Shown: one piece after another, positions 18,931 through 27,485 of the stretch | Position numbering within the stretch: position 1 is the stretch's first letter | Layout: every line of letters starts with the position of its first letter | Assembly (NCBI GenBank): GCA_903882665.1 | Contig: CAIRXW010000023.1 | Coordinates: 62,001-126,000, forward strand | Reading direction: 5' to 3' | Origin: an uncultured Chlorobiaceae bacterium | Lineage (GTDB): Bacteria; Bacteroidota; Chlorobiia; Chlorobiales; Chlorobiaceae | DNA: 64,000 bases | Made by a program: the position numbers and the translations under genes | The notes under the pieces: generated by a model | What the model was told of the DNA's origin: nothing | What the model saw: the letters and a program-made list of their open reading frames with translations, nothing else | Database searches by the model: none

Positions 18931-20379
18931 TTGTTTACCGTTGCTGAAAAAAACCGCCTGAAAGTATCAAAGCGTACCGATGCGAAAAAGAAATCGCAGT
19001 TAGGGCAATATCTTACGCCTGCAACTACGGCATCGTTCATGGCAGGGCTCTTTCCTGAGTCAAGTGGTGAATGCCGACTGCTGGATGCCGGGGCCGGAAT
19101 AGGTTCGCTCTCAAGCGCATTCCTTGAACGATGCTCAAAGGGAAATCTGAACTTCCAGTCAATCCGGTTAAAAGCCTATGAGATTGACAACGTCATTCAT
19201 GAAGAACTTCGGCACTCCCTTTCACAGTACAATGCCATACCCCGATTCTCTTATGAAATCATCGGAAATGATTTTATTGAAGCGGCAGTCAATGCAATTC
19301 AATTCAGAGAGTACGATATTACCCATGCCATTTTAAATCCACCCTACAAAAAAATCGGGAGTTCCTCAAGAGAGCGCCTCCTTCTTCGCGATGTTGGCAT
19401 TGAAACGGTCAATCTCTATTCAGCTTTTGTGGCACTCGCTATAGCCCTGGCCGCCCCTGGAGGTCAAATTGTAGCAATTATTCCGCGCAGCTTCTGCAAT
19501 GGCCCATACTATCGTCCGTTTCGTGATTTTCTGCTTGATTATGCAGCCATCCGCCACATCCACCTCTTCGACTCTCGCAGCCAGGCGTTCAGGGATGACG
19601 CCGTGTTGCAAGAGAACATTATCATTCGGCTTGAACGTGATGGCCGTGTTGGGCCGGTGACGGTTTCAACCTCTACTGACGACACCTTCAATGACCTTGC
19701 AACCACGATGTATCCGTTCGAGAGCATCCTCTGGCCGGATGACAAGGAGCGCTTTATCCACGTACCAACGTCACGAGAGAACGATTCCACAAAATTCTCC
19801 CCGGCAATTTCTTGTCAGTTGAGTGATCTTGGCATACAGGTATCAACAGGGCCAGTTGTCGATTTTCGGTTGAAAGAGCATCTGCGAACCATGCCTGAAG
19901 CTGACACCGTACCTCTCCTCTACCCCGGCCATTTCAGTGGAATCAAAAGCCGATGGCCAATAGCCGGGATGAAAAAACCGAATGCCATTGTGAGAAACCC
20001 TGATACCGAAAAGTGGCTCTACCAGAATGCCTTTTACTGTGTCGTTAGACGCTTTTCGTCCAAGGAAGAAAAACGTCGCATCGTGGCAAGTGTGGTTGAA
20101 CCCGACGCATTTGGAGATGCAGCCATGCTTGGCTTTGAGAACCACCTGAACCTCTTTCACGAAAACAAAAAAGGATTGCCGGAAGCATTGGCGCGTGGTC
20201 TTGCGGCGTATCTCAATACCAGCGCGGTCGATGAGCATTTTCGAAGCTTCAACGGCCACACACAGGTCAATGCCACAGACCTCCGCCAAATCAGGTATCC
20301 AAGCCGTGATGCCCTGACAGCTCTCGGAAAATGGGTCATGCAGCAAAAAGACTGCCATGCGGAAATAGCGGAACCGTAA
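18931..20379 (+). CDS. N6-adenine DNA methyltransferase (Eco57I/PstI type)
   Basis: A 482-residue class I SAM-dependent methyltransferase. The family opening GQYLTPATTASFMAGLF is followed by the SAM-binding motif LLDAGAGIGSLSSAFLE (about 50-66) and the catalytic motif NPPY (136-139), which transfers a methyl group to adenine N6. The C-terminal half probably recognises the target site. The start is TTG at 18931, chosen because AGGAGG lies 11 bases upstream. Relatives such as BsuBI/PstI are paired with a restriction enzyme, but none is visible on either side: upstream is a FISUMP gene, downstream a convergent NACHT gene. It may be an orphan or partner-less remnant. Confidence 0.88.
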   Translation: MFTVAEKNRLKVSKRTDAKKKSQLGQYLTPATTASFMAGLFPESSGECRLLDAGAGIGSLSSAFLERCSKGNLNFQSIRLKAYEIDNVIHEELRHSLSQYNAIPRFSYEIIGNDFIEAAVNAIQFREYDITHAILNPPYKKIGSSSRERLLLRDVGIETVNLYSAFVALAIALAAPGGQIVAIIPRSFCNGPYYRPFRDFLLDYAAIRHIHLFDSRSQAFRDDAVLQENIIIRLERDGRVGPVTVSTSTDDTFNDLATTMYPFESILWPDDKERFIHVPTSRENDSTKFSPAISCQLSDLGIQVSTGPVVDFRLKEHLRTMPEADTVPLLYPGHFSGIKSRWPIAGMKKPNAIVRNPDTEKWLYQNAFYCVVRRFSSKEEKRRIVASVVEPDAFGDAAMLGFENHLNLFHENKKGLPEALARGLAAYLNTSAVDEHFRSFNGHTQVNATDLRQIRYPSRDALTALGKWVMQQKDCHAEIAEP

Positions 20380-20567
20380 ACGGCAATTCCGTTACCTGCT
20401 TTTCTGCAAACAGGCTATTTTATTCTGCATTCTTTTCGGCAAGTCGCCAGACAGGATTTTTTCGATGCACCTACGAAATACAAAAAAAAATTTCCAGCCT
20501 TACCATTTGAGCTTGCCTTATGCCGAGGCTCTTTTTTCAGAGTTCCAGAGATCAGATTGACAGAACT

Positions 20568-23500
20568 TCAGGAAGAAAAAAGACTGGAACGGACAACCCG
20601 AAAGCCGATAAGGAAGTACCTGAACGCCGGAAGATTGAAGTGCCGGGCAGCGCAACGCAGATAATCGGGAATAAGGTTCCAGGAACCGCCGCGCAACGCA
20701 CGGGCAGATTTAAAATACTCGTCTGACGTGTTTATGCTGTGTAAATTTTCCATCCACTCCCATGCATTGCCTGCCATATCGTACAAGCCCTCGGGTGTCG
20801 CCCCGGCGGGATAGTTGCCTACCGGGGTTGTTGCTCCGATACTCTTGCCATAGTTGGCCAGTGTCGAGCTTGGCTCACCCTTTTCATCACTCCAGGGATA
20901 TTGACGCACCTTCTCTGCTGTAGCTCCCTGTTTGCCACCGGCGGCCCACTCCCACTCCATCTCTGTTGGAAGGCGATAGGGTGGTTGATCATTTTCAAAC
21001 AGGGAGAGCCACAGGCAGTAGGCTTGTGCAGCATACCAGGTGATGCCTACCACTGGCTGATCTTCTCCGCAAAATTTACGATCTTCATCGTATTCAGACT
21101 GAAAAAGAGTAGCAAAATCTCCCTTTCCCTCTTTGAGATGGTAAACAAAATTTTCTCCCCAACTGTTGTTTTTGGCGATTGTTGTCAGCTCTGCACCGAG
21201 TGACTTCGCCACAGAGCCTTTTTGCTGTAACGATGCAATGAAGAGGCGGTAAAGCCGGTTCGTTACCAGGTATTTTGCAACATAGAGATCATCAACCTGC
21301 TCCTCCTTTTTTGTCACTGAATAAATGTAGCTCCCGCCCGGTATCAGGATGTACTCCGCATTCTGTTCATTGGGATTTCGGAACGATGCCGGTTTTCCGC
21401 TGATGCTCTTTTCAGCTTTTGAAGTTAGCGATTGACCTCCAAGTGCCAGAATCACCTCCTCAGTCCGATTGATAACGTCCCGGTTCTCTCCGGCAAGTTT
21501 TTTCTCCCGGAACTGCTGCAACGCATCAAGCGCTGCCGGTTTATTGATAGCTTTGAGGCAGTCAAGAATCACCCGCTGCCGACCGCCTGTTGTAGTCGGT
21601 TCAAGCAGCTTGTTGCACAATGCGTCAATTTTTTTCCCTTTGGCCTCTTCAATGATTGTTTGCAATAACAACTGCTGCTTTGGTGTCATATCGTCACTCC
21701 ATGGCGAATCAAACAGCTTTTGCATGAAGGCATCAAAAACTTTGGCATCAACCGAAGCGATAAAAAAACGGAGCGGTTCTTCCCACCAGTCATCGCCAAA
21801 ATTTGCAACAAGCGTGTTCAGATGCTTGTAAGGGCGATCTTCCTTGAGCTGAACTCCTGCGAGATATTCACGGAATGATTTATGCCGAAAGAGGCACTCT
21901 TTTCCAACGCTCTCAACGAGCAACCCTGCGCGTTTGACCAGATAGTCGCAAAAATCTTCTGCTGTTGGAGGGGTATTGAGCGTATCAAGCGACTCCTGCA
22001 TTGCAGTGTGCATGTCGGCTTTTGCAGCTTCATCTTTTTTGAGCGTATCCTGCATCCAGAGTGAAACCGGCCCAAGCACCTGCCGGGCATGAGTTGCCGA
22101 GAGGAGAGGCTTGATATCCCGGCGTTTGTCGCGGAATTCGAGCAGATAGTTGAGCGCTGCATCGTAGAGTTCAACACGGCTTTCCGGTATGTACTCCCTC
22201 TCCTTCCACAAAATAGCCATGATCTGCAAAATCATGGGTATGGAGGCCAGTTGACGCAGCCCCTTGTTTTTCTCGACCTTGAGGTGCGCAACAATGGTGG
22301 TGGTACGCTTTTCAGCCTCTGCTTTTTGCTTTTCCTGCCACCTCTCTTCGTCAACACCCTTCTCGCAAGGCTCTTTCAAAAATGCAGCCCTGAACCAGTT
22401 TCGCAAAAACCGCTCCTGCTGCTCCGCTGTAAAGTCCTGTACATCGGCTCGTTCATACTCTGAGGCAAGCTCAATCCCTTCATCCTTCCGGTAGCCTGTC
22501 GCCCGTGATGTCACCACAAAAAAAGCCTTGCTGAAACCGCTGAAGGCGTTGTCAATCCACCGACACACCTCTTTTCGCTCTTCGATGTTGCTGATTTCAT
22601 CAAGACCATCCAGCAACACCAGTGAGCTGTCATGGTTCAGCCAGTCAGTAAAACTATTCGCATCAATGGGTTGATGATGCTTTTCTGACCATCCGGCAAG
22701 GGTGGCTGGCAGATTTTCTCTGCAACGACCCTCCTCGCAAACAAGATCACGCAAGGGCAGGTAGAAAACTTTGACTGGCGCACTGAATCCAAGCTTCGTG
22801 TACTCCTCAAGCGCACATAGGGCATAATACTTGAGAAGCGTTGTTTTGCCCGAACCCGGGTCACCGATGACAAGAAGCATCCGGCGACCTCTCCTGTCGT
22901 GGAAAGCCTGCTTCATGATCTCGTCAGGGTAAAGAATGTGGTCACTCCCCTGTTGGTCACTCTCTATTGCAACAAAGTCCCCTCTCTCGTGCCTGTCGGA
23001 GAGGCGCAAGGGAACAAAGGTATCGTTATTCAGGTTGACCTTGATGCTCTCAACACCCGGCAGCCCAAGCATACGAATGTAACCCAACTCCTCTTTGAGG
23101 GTTGCCTGGTAGAGATCTGCGTACTCTTCAGGTTTTTTGTCAACGGGTGGCTTTCCCTTGCCTGCTGAAGGTGCAGATTCGGTTGTCTGAAAATCAATGC
23201 GAAGATCAGATACGGCTTTAGCAGCCTTTTCCTTGAACTCCTCAAGGCTGTTGAACTCGGCATAAACACGATGCACTTTCGAGTCCGGCCCCATCTGCTT
23301 TGCCCGTTCACGGAAGGCGTTCAGCTTCTTGCGATTACCAATCTTAAGTTCAATCTGGCATTCAAAAACAGGATGACCAGCTCCCATGAGAAACAACAGA
23401 ATTGGCCGACCGAGACGTACCGCTTCCTTGAATTCCAGTTCAGTGATTGAAACATTACCAGGATTACGTGTGGAACATTTCGGAATCTGGCCAAGCTTCT

Positions 23501-23735
23501 TTGCGATGATGCCAATATAAACAGCAGCATCACCAACCATGCGTAGCGAAGAGTCAATCACATCCACGTCAGACTTGGCTGAATCATCCTCCATCACTAC
23601 CGCCTTAAACCCAGCAGCATTAATAATTTTGACCAGCGCAGCACGGTGCTCCTTCAGGTCGGTGAAGGTGCTCGAAACCATAACTCCCTTGAAATCAAGC
23701 GGCATAGTGGATGTATCGTTTGGCATCAAAATCAA
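20568..23735 (-). CDS. DUF4062-NACHT-FGE protein with DGR-like variable C-terminus
   Basis: A 1055-residue multidomain protein. Residues ~15-180 form a DUF4062 domain (VMVSSTFTDLKEHRAAL; TIR-like fold). A NACHT STAND NTPase follows: Walker A GDPGSGKTT at 291-299 and Walker B SLVLLDGLDEI at 371-381. A helical region (~400-800) leads to a formylglycine-generating-enzyme/sulfatase-modifying-factor domain (~810-1055; VVGITWYAAQAYCLWLSL, YRLPTEMEWEWAAGG, GLYDMAGNAWEWMEN, ALRGGSWN, IGFRVVR). FGE-type C-lectin folds are common carriers of diversified ligand-binding surfaces, so a sensor (FGE end), NTPase switch and effector (DUF4062) design typical of conflict systems is inferred. Starts at 23726 and 23705 are alternatives. 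It converges on the methyltransferase gene. Confidence 0.88.
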   Translation of the reverse strand: MILMPNDTSTMPLDFKGVMVSSTFTDLKEHRAALVKIINAAGFKAVVMEDDSAKSDVDVIDSSLRMVGDAAVYIGIIAKKLGQIPKCSTRNPGNVSITELEFKEAVRLGRPILLFLMGAGHPVFECQIELKIGNRKKLNAFRERAKQMGPDSKVHRVYAEFNSLEEFKEKAAKAVSDLRIDFQTTESAPSAGKGKPPVDKKPEEYADLYQATLKEELGYIRMLGLPGVESIKVNLNNDTFVPLRLSDRHERGDFVAIESDQQGSDHILYPDEIMKQAFHDRRGRRMLLVIGDPGSGKTTLLKYYALCALEEYTKLGFSAPVKVFYLPLRDLVCEEGRCRENLPATLAGWSEKHHQPIDANSFTDWLNHDSSLVLLDGLDEISNIEERKEVCRWIDNAFSGFSKAFFVVTSRATGYRKDEGIELASEYERADVQDFTAEQQERFLRNWFRAAFLKEPCEKGVDEERWQEKQKAEAEKRTTTIVAHLKVEKNKGLRQLASIPMILQIMAILWKEREYIPESRVELYDAALNYLLEFRDKRRDIKPLLSATHARQVLGPVSLWMQDTLKKDEAAKADMHTAMQESLDTLNTPPTAEDFCDYLVKRAGLLVESVGKECLFRHKSFREYLAGVQLKEDRPYKHLNTLVANFGDDWWEEPLRFFIASVDAKVFDAFMQKLFDSPWSDDMTPKQQLLLQTIIEEAKGKKIDALCNKLLEPTTTGGRQRVILDCLKAINKPAALDALQQFREKKLAGENRDVINRTEEVILALGGQSLTSKAEKSISGKPASFRNPNEQNAEYILIPGGSYIYSVTKKEEQVDDLYVAKYLVTNRLYRLFIASLQQKGSVAKSLGAELTTIAKNNSWGENFVYHLKEGKGDFATLFQSEYDEDRKFCGEDQPVVGITWYAAQAYCLWLSLFENDQPPYRLPTEMEWEWAAGGKQGATAEKVRQYPWSDEKGEPSSTLANYGKSIGATTPVGNYPAGATPEGLYDMAGNAWEWMENLHSINTSDEYFKSARALRGGSWNLIPDYLRCAARHFNLPAFRYFLIGFRVVRSSLFSS
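20600..20690 (-). other. Candidate diversity-generating-retroelement variable region
   Basis: In the last 40 codons of the NACHT-FGE gene, the 23 codons from 20678 down to 20610 contain twelve surface-type positions. All twelve codons end in C or T and fit random substitution of the two A bases in an AAC/AAT template: AAC, CTT, ATT, TAT, CAC, TTC, AAT, CTT, TTC, TAC, TTC and CTT. The intervening framework codons (CCC GAT, CTG CGT TGC GCT GCC CGG, CCG GCG, AGG) are the ones held constant in known FGE-type DGR targets. The downstream block ATCGGCTTTCGGGTTGTC would be the invariant mutagenic-homing end. No template repeat or reverse transcriptase is present in the window. Confidence 0.6.
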
Positions 23736-24041
23736 GAGATATTGTTAACAGTTTGATTAAACAATCCAAAAATATTCCATTCACTCCAGAATCATCGAAA
23801 AAGATCAGTTCCAACAGCAACAACTATTCCGTAAAAACGTTAAGAATAATAGCGTTAATATACAAAATCCAACACTCTACAGTAGCAGAGCGATTCATCA
23901 ATCACTGTTCCGTTACAATAAATTACTCTCTCATGTGTCAGATAATAGCTATGTTATCTGTGCAGAGTCAGTTCCTGTAGTCCCTGTAATTGCATACTTT
24001 GCTCATTATTCATAACTGAATTTATAGTTTATAGTTAGAAT
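23736..24041. other. AT-rich intergenic region between divergent accessory genes
   Basis: A 306-base stretch between the NACHT-FGE gene (-) and the DUF4160 gene (+). It is visibly richer in A and T than the core genes. Short frames exist but show no family features. It most likely holds the two divergent promoters. Confidence 0.5.
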
Positions 24042-24302
24042 ATGCCTGAAATCTCCCGGTTTTTTGGAATCATCATAAGAATGTTTCATCAGGAGCACAA
24101 TCCTCCTCATTTTCATGCGGAATTTCAAGGCAAGAAAGCGGTTTTTGATTTTCAGGGGAACATATTGCGAGGTGATCTCGGTTCAAAAACCGCAGTAAAA
24201 CTGGTAAGAGAGTGGGTTGACCTCAGAGTTGCTGAACTTGAAACAGACTGGAAGCTGGCAATGACAGGTCAGGAAATCAAGAAGATTGAACCTTTAGACT
24301 GA
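24042..24302 (+). CDS. DUF4160 protein
   Basis: An 86-residue protein with the DUF4160 signature: MPEISRFFGIIIRMFHQEHNPPHFHAEF, with the conserved H-x-P-P-H-x-H core. The family is small, often paired with DUF2442, and has been proposed to be toxin-antitoxin-like; function is not established. The DUF2442 gene starts about ten bases later, so the two form an operon. Confidence 0.88.
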   Translation: MPEISRFFGIIIRMFHQEHNPPHFHAEFQGKKAVFDFQGNILRGDLGSKTAVKLVREWVDLRVAELETDWKLAMTGQEIKKIEPLD

Positions 24303-24312
24303 TTGTTTGCCT

Positions 24313-24645
24313 ATGTGGAACATGAACGACATTGTGTGTATCACCTGCAAAGAGGGGTATATTTACCACATCATCTTTGATAACGGCATCAGTGGCGATG
24401 TTGATTTTTCCCAATATCTCTCAAGAGGCCCTGTTTTTGAGCCTTTGAGGGAGTTAGCATTTTTCCGGAAAGCATCAATTGAAGGTGGAACCATATCATG
24501 GCCAAATGGTGCAGACATTGCGCCCGAAACGCTCTACGATAAAATCCTGCAAGCTCAAAGCGATATCAGCCCTGAGCGCCTTCATTCACAGCCTGCAGAT
24601 CATTTTCGAGAAGCAATACAAGCTCCACTTTCGCTTCCGGGGTAA
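24313..24645 (+). CDS. DUF2442 protein
   Basis: About 110 residues from the ATG at 24313 (TTG at 24307 and ATG at 24322 are alternatives). It carries the DUF2442 pattern: a strand-rich N-terminus (GYIYHIIFDNGISGDVDFSQYL), then GPVFEPLRELAFFRKASIEGGTISWPNGADIAPETLYDKI. These proteins commonly occur directly after DUF4160 genes, as here. The C-terminal tail after residue ~85 (HSQPADHFREAIQAPLS) looks unrelated to the family and reads through toward the next gene. Its stop lies 17 bases from the stop of the convergent KGGVGR gene. Confidence 0.85.
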   Translation: MWNMNDIVCITCKEGYIYHIIFDNGISGDVDFSQYLSRGPVFEPLRELAFFRKASIEGGTISWPNGADIAPETLYDKILQAQSDISPERLHSQPADHFREAIQAPLSLPG

Positions 24646-24662
24646 AGCGCACGGAGAATGTG

Positions 24663-27485
24663 TCACAACCTCTTCTTTTTTTCTTCGAGAAGCATCTTTT
24701 GAAGCTGCTCAACAACCGCCTGAGCATCACTATACTCTCCGATACTGCGGGCACGCTCCCGCGACGCAAGCCCACGGGCAATGAACTCCGAGGTAACAAC
24801 CCGATACTCTCCGGTGCTGCGGGCACGCTCCCGCGACGCAAGCCCACGGACAATGAATTCCGAGGTGCCTTCAGCATTGGGGTTAGCAAGAATGGTACGA
24901 ATAGCTTCGGTCAGTTTATCGGAACTCTCAGGCGCTGATTCAGTCAGGTCAAGCAGAAATGAAGTAGCTTCGCGATTGATACGGCCATAGGTCAAAGCTT
25001 CTGCAAAATGACCTTCCTGAAGGGCTCGAAACAAAGCTCGGGCAAAGAAAAATTCAAGGAAACTACGATGCGAAAAACGATAGAAGCCGTCGGCGCTCCG
25101 CACAAGGAACGAGGCTGTACGAAGCTCAAGATCAACGCGTTCGCTATCGATACCGCGGGCAAGCCCCTGTTCCTGTCGCAGCAATGCGGCAAGATCGGCA
25201 TAATGAATCTGGTTACGCGGGCGACGCCATAGTTCGCAGGCCATTCGTTCGAGCAGGTCACGCATATGATCAATTCCGACCTCTGCCTCTTTCAGCCGTA
25301 CAGTGTTCAGCCAACGGTTGGTATAAGTCAGATAAAGGGAAGTTGTCGTCACTTTTTCTCCTTGTTTCATCAGATCAGGGAGAGAGGCTACAATCATATC
25401 AAGCAACTGGGGTGTTGAAGAGATATCCAGAAGGCCATATCTCTCTTTGATATACAGCAGCGCCTGATCACCCTCAACCATACCCAGGCGTTTACGCAGG
25501 TACTCCGTAGTCTGATCCTTTGTGAAGACTGGCAGGGTATCAAGCGTAGCATCGAAAGCACGGGCTGCTTTGCCCAGAGCTGAATCCGCTTCAAAAAGCT
25601 TGTCGCCACCCTGAACGGCTTGCCTGGCACTGCTACTGTCGCGGAAAAAATGGCTGCGGGATGTGATCAGTACACGGTTGCCACGCGGGTTGCGACCGGG
25701 ATTTGCGGTTGGACGCGCTAGTTGACGGAATTGCTCTTCGACGCTGCGTCCAGCCTGGGCAACGCCCATTTCATCAAAACTATCGAGCAGGAGCATTACA
25801 CGACCGGCTTCAAGCAGGTGCAGCACAATCTCGGGATTGAGTACGGTGCGCAGTTCGGTTTCCAAATGCTCGCGAATAAGGCTTTCGAGCGAAATGGCAT
25901 TGGGAAACTGGCGCAGGTTTATTTCGACCGGAATCGGGCTTTCGGGATTATTTTCGCAGTTTCGGGCAAGTTCATAGGCAAGCCGATCGACCAACGTGCT
26001 TTTACCGGTACCATAATCGCCGAGCACCAGCCACAACCGGCTTCCCGTTCCCGAAACCCATTCAAGAGCATGAGGCAACATCGGCACCGGTTTTTCGTCG
26101 GGCCGCTTTTCAAGGAGCAAATACTGGTCAACATAGTTGCTTGCATGAGCACTTGCTTCGTAGCGCTGACGGATGCGGGCAAGATAGGGTGAAAAATCGA
26201 AAAGGCTGCGTTCCAGTTCATCGTAGGTGAGCGCCTGAATGCCCTGTTCTCGCGCAAAACTACGGGCCGCCGGGCTGAAGTCGCGTGTGGCAACCACCAT
26301 GCCACGAGCCTGCATCTGGCTGGCAGTCGGGCCATCGAGCCAGGTTTTGAAAATCTGTACAGTCTCTTTCGGGATAACGCTTTGATGATCTTTGCATTCC
26401 ACCAGATAGAGTTCTTCGCGACCGAAATCGGCACGCTTGCGAGCGACAAGATCAACCCGGTTGCTGTCGATCAACTGTTCCCGTTCAACGCTATAACCAA
26501 GCAAACGCAGAAGGTGGGCAACTCGCTCTTCAAAGCTCTTGCCTTGCTCATGACGATCTTTGTTACGGCGGACGACCAGATCGGGACGGGCATCGTCGCT
26601 GCGGCGGGCCAACTCGCTCTCGGCGATAACCTGTTGGCGTACCTTGTCGATTCGGCGTTCCAGATCGTTATAGGCTTTGGCTACCGGAGTTTCCGGGCGT
26701 GTTGCTGCGTAAAGTTCTTCGGTGAAAAGCAGACGGGAATCAAAAGGGATGGTGACCAGCTCAGAGAGTGTCAGACCAAAGGACTCTTTCCAAATCTCTT
26801 GGCCTTGGGCACGCAAATCTGAAATATCAGGAATCGGTGAGGCTACCAGCAAACGAGTCAGGGGTGGCAATGTACCTCGTGCGGCAGTGCGCCCTTCGCT
26901 GGCCGGGTGAAGGGCTTGCCAGACGTGGGCAAGACCCCTGGTATTCTGCCTGCCGTAGTTGCCGACAAGAACAGTGGCGTGTGGCAGCAGGGCAGCAAGC
27001 AGTCCACCAATATCAGTGATGCCGGTGCGCGAATCGAGCAGCACCGTTTCGAAACCAGCCTTGCCGAAGGCATCAAGGATACCGCGAAAAAGCGCAAGGC
27101 CGCTGTCGAGATCTCGAACCAAAAAATCATCCCAACGGATGCTCTGGAAAAGCCCGGCAAAGTCCTTGTTATCGCCATAGGCAGGCAAAATGAAGAGACG
27201 ATCCTGTTCCGGCGTCTGGCAAGCGAGTTTGACAAGCTTGCCGAAATCAGCTTTGTTCGATGCTTTTCCGGATTCCTGCCATGCAATCATCCATTCAAAA
27301 AAGCCCTCTTTGACAGGCTTTGCGGGTGTCAGCCCCGGAATATTGTGCATTCCAGGGGCCTCGATATCGAGATCCCACAGCAGCGTCTTGCCTCGGCGAG
27401 CAGCGAGAACACCAATATTGGCCGCAAGCAGGCTTCGCCCGACACCGCCCTTGTAACTGTAGAAGGTTACGATGAAGGGAGTCAT
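24663..27485 (-). CDS. KGGVGR-type ATPase / Mrr-like nuclease / NACHT NTPase fusion
   Basis: A 940-residue protein with three recognisable modules. Residues ~1-280 are a ParA/MinD-like ATPase whose P-loop reads YKGGVGRSL (Arg where KGGVGK has Lys), followed by WDLDIEAPG and DSRTGITDIGG. Residues ~315-425 are an Mrr-like restriction endonuclease domain with RVDLVARK (Asp345) and LVECKDH (Glu363, Lys365), the D-ExK nuclease pattern. Residues ~485-640 are a NACHT-like NTPase (GDYGTGKST 489-497; VMLLLDSFDEMG 563-574) with a helical C-terminal region. The last 60 residues hold two 24-residue repeats (EFIVRGLASRERARS). The start overlaps the regulator stop by four bases. This architecture suggests an NTP-switched DNA-cleaving defence protein (inference). 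Confidence 0.85.
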   Translation of the reverse strand: MTPFIVTFYSYKGGVGRSLLAANIGVLAARRGKTLLWDLDIEAPGMHNIPGLTPAKPVKEGFFEWMIAWQESGKASNKADFGKLVKLACQTPEQDRLFILPAYGDNKDFAGLFQSIRWDDFLVRDLDSGLALFRGILDAFGKAGFETVLLDSRTGITDIGGLLAALLPHATVLVGNYGRQNTRGLAHVWQALHPASEGRTAARGTLPPLTRLLVASPIPDISDLRAQGQEIWKESFGLTLSELVTIPFDSRLLFTEELYAATRPETPVAKAYNDLERRIDKVRQQVIAESELARRSDDARPDLVVRRNKDRHEQGKSFEERVAHLLRLLGYSVEREQLIDSNRVDLVARKRADFGREELYLVECKDHQSVIPKETVQIFKTWLDGPTASQMQARGMVVATRDFSPAARSFAREQGIQALTYDELERSLFDFSPYLARIRQRYEASAHASNYVDQYLLLEKRPDEKPVPMLPHALEWVSGTGSRLWLVLGDYGTGKSTLVDRLAYELARNCENNPESPIPVEINLRQFPNAISLESLIREHLETELRTVLNPEIVLHLLEAGRVMLLLDSFDEMGVAQAGRSVEEQFRQLARPTANPGRNPRGNRVLITSRSHFFRDSSSARQAVQGGDKLFEADSALGKAARAFDATLDTLPVFTKDQTTEYLRKRLGMVEGDQALLYIKERYGLLDISSTPQLLDMIVASLPDLMKQGEKVTTTSLYLTYTNRWLNTVRLKEAEVGIDHMRDLLERMACELWRRPRNQIHYADLAALLRQEQGLARGIDSERVDLELRTASFLVRSADGFYRFSHRSFLEFFFARALFRALQEGHFAEALTYGRINREATSFLLDLTESAPESSDKLTEAIRTILANPNAEGTSEFIVRGLASRERARSTGEYRVVTSEFIARGLASRERARSIGEYSDAQAVVEQLQKMLLEEKKKRL
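24733..24866 (-). repeat. 72-base in-frame tandem repeat in the KGGVGR gene
   Basis: The sequence starting TACTCTCCG at 24733 recurs at 24805 with few changes (for example CTGCGGGCACGCTCCCGCGA in both). Copy two stays similar for about 62 bases. The unit is 24 codons and gives the protein repeat around GLASRERARS(T/I)GEY. Confidence 0.85.

Noticed and set aside
18741-18947. Short lysine-rich frame before the methyltransferase
   Set aside because: No family, and it overlaps the methyltransferase start and its ribosome binding site in another frame.
23711-23980. 89-codon frame in the AT-rich gap between divergent genes
   Set aside because: No features, overlaps the NACHT gene start, and is composed of AT-rich spacer sequence.
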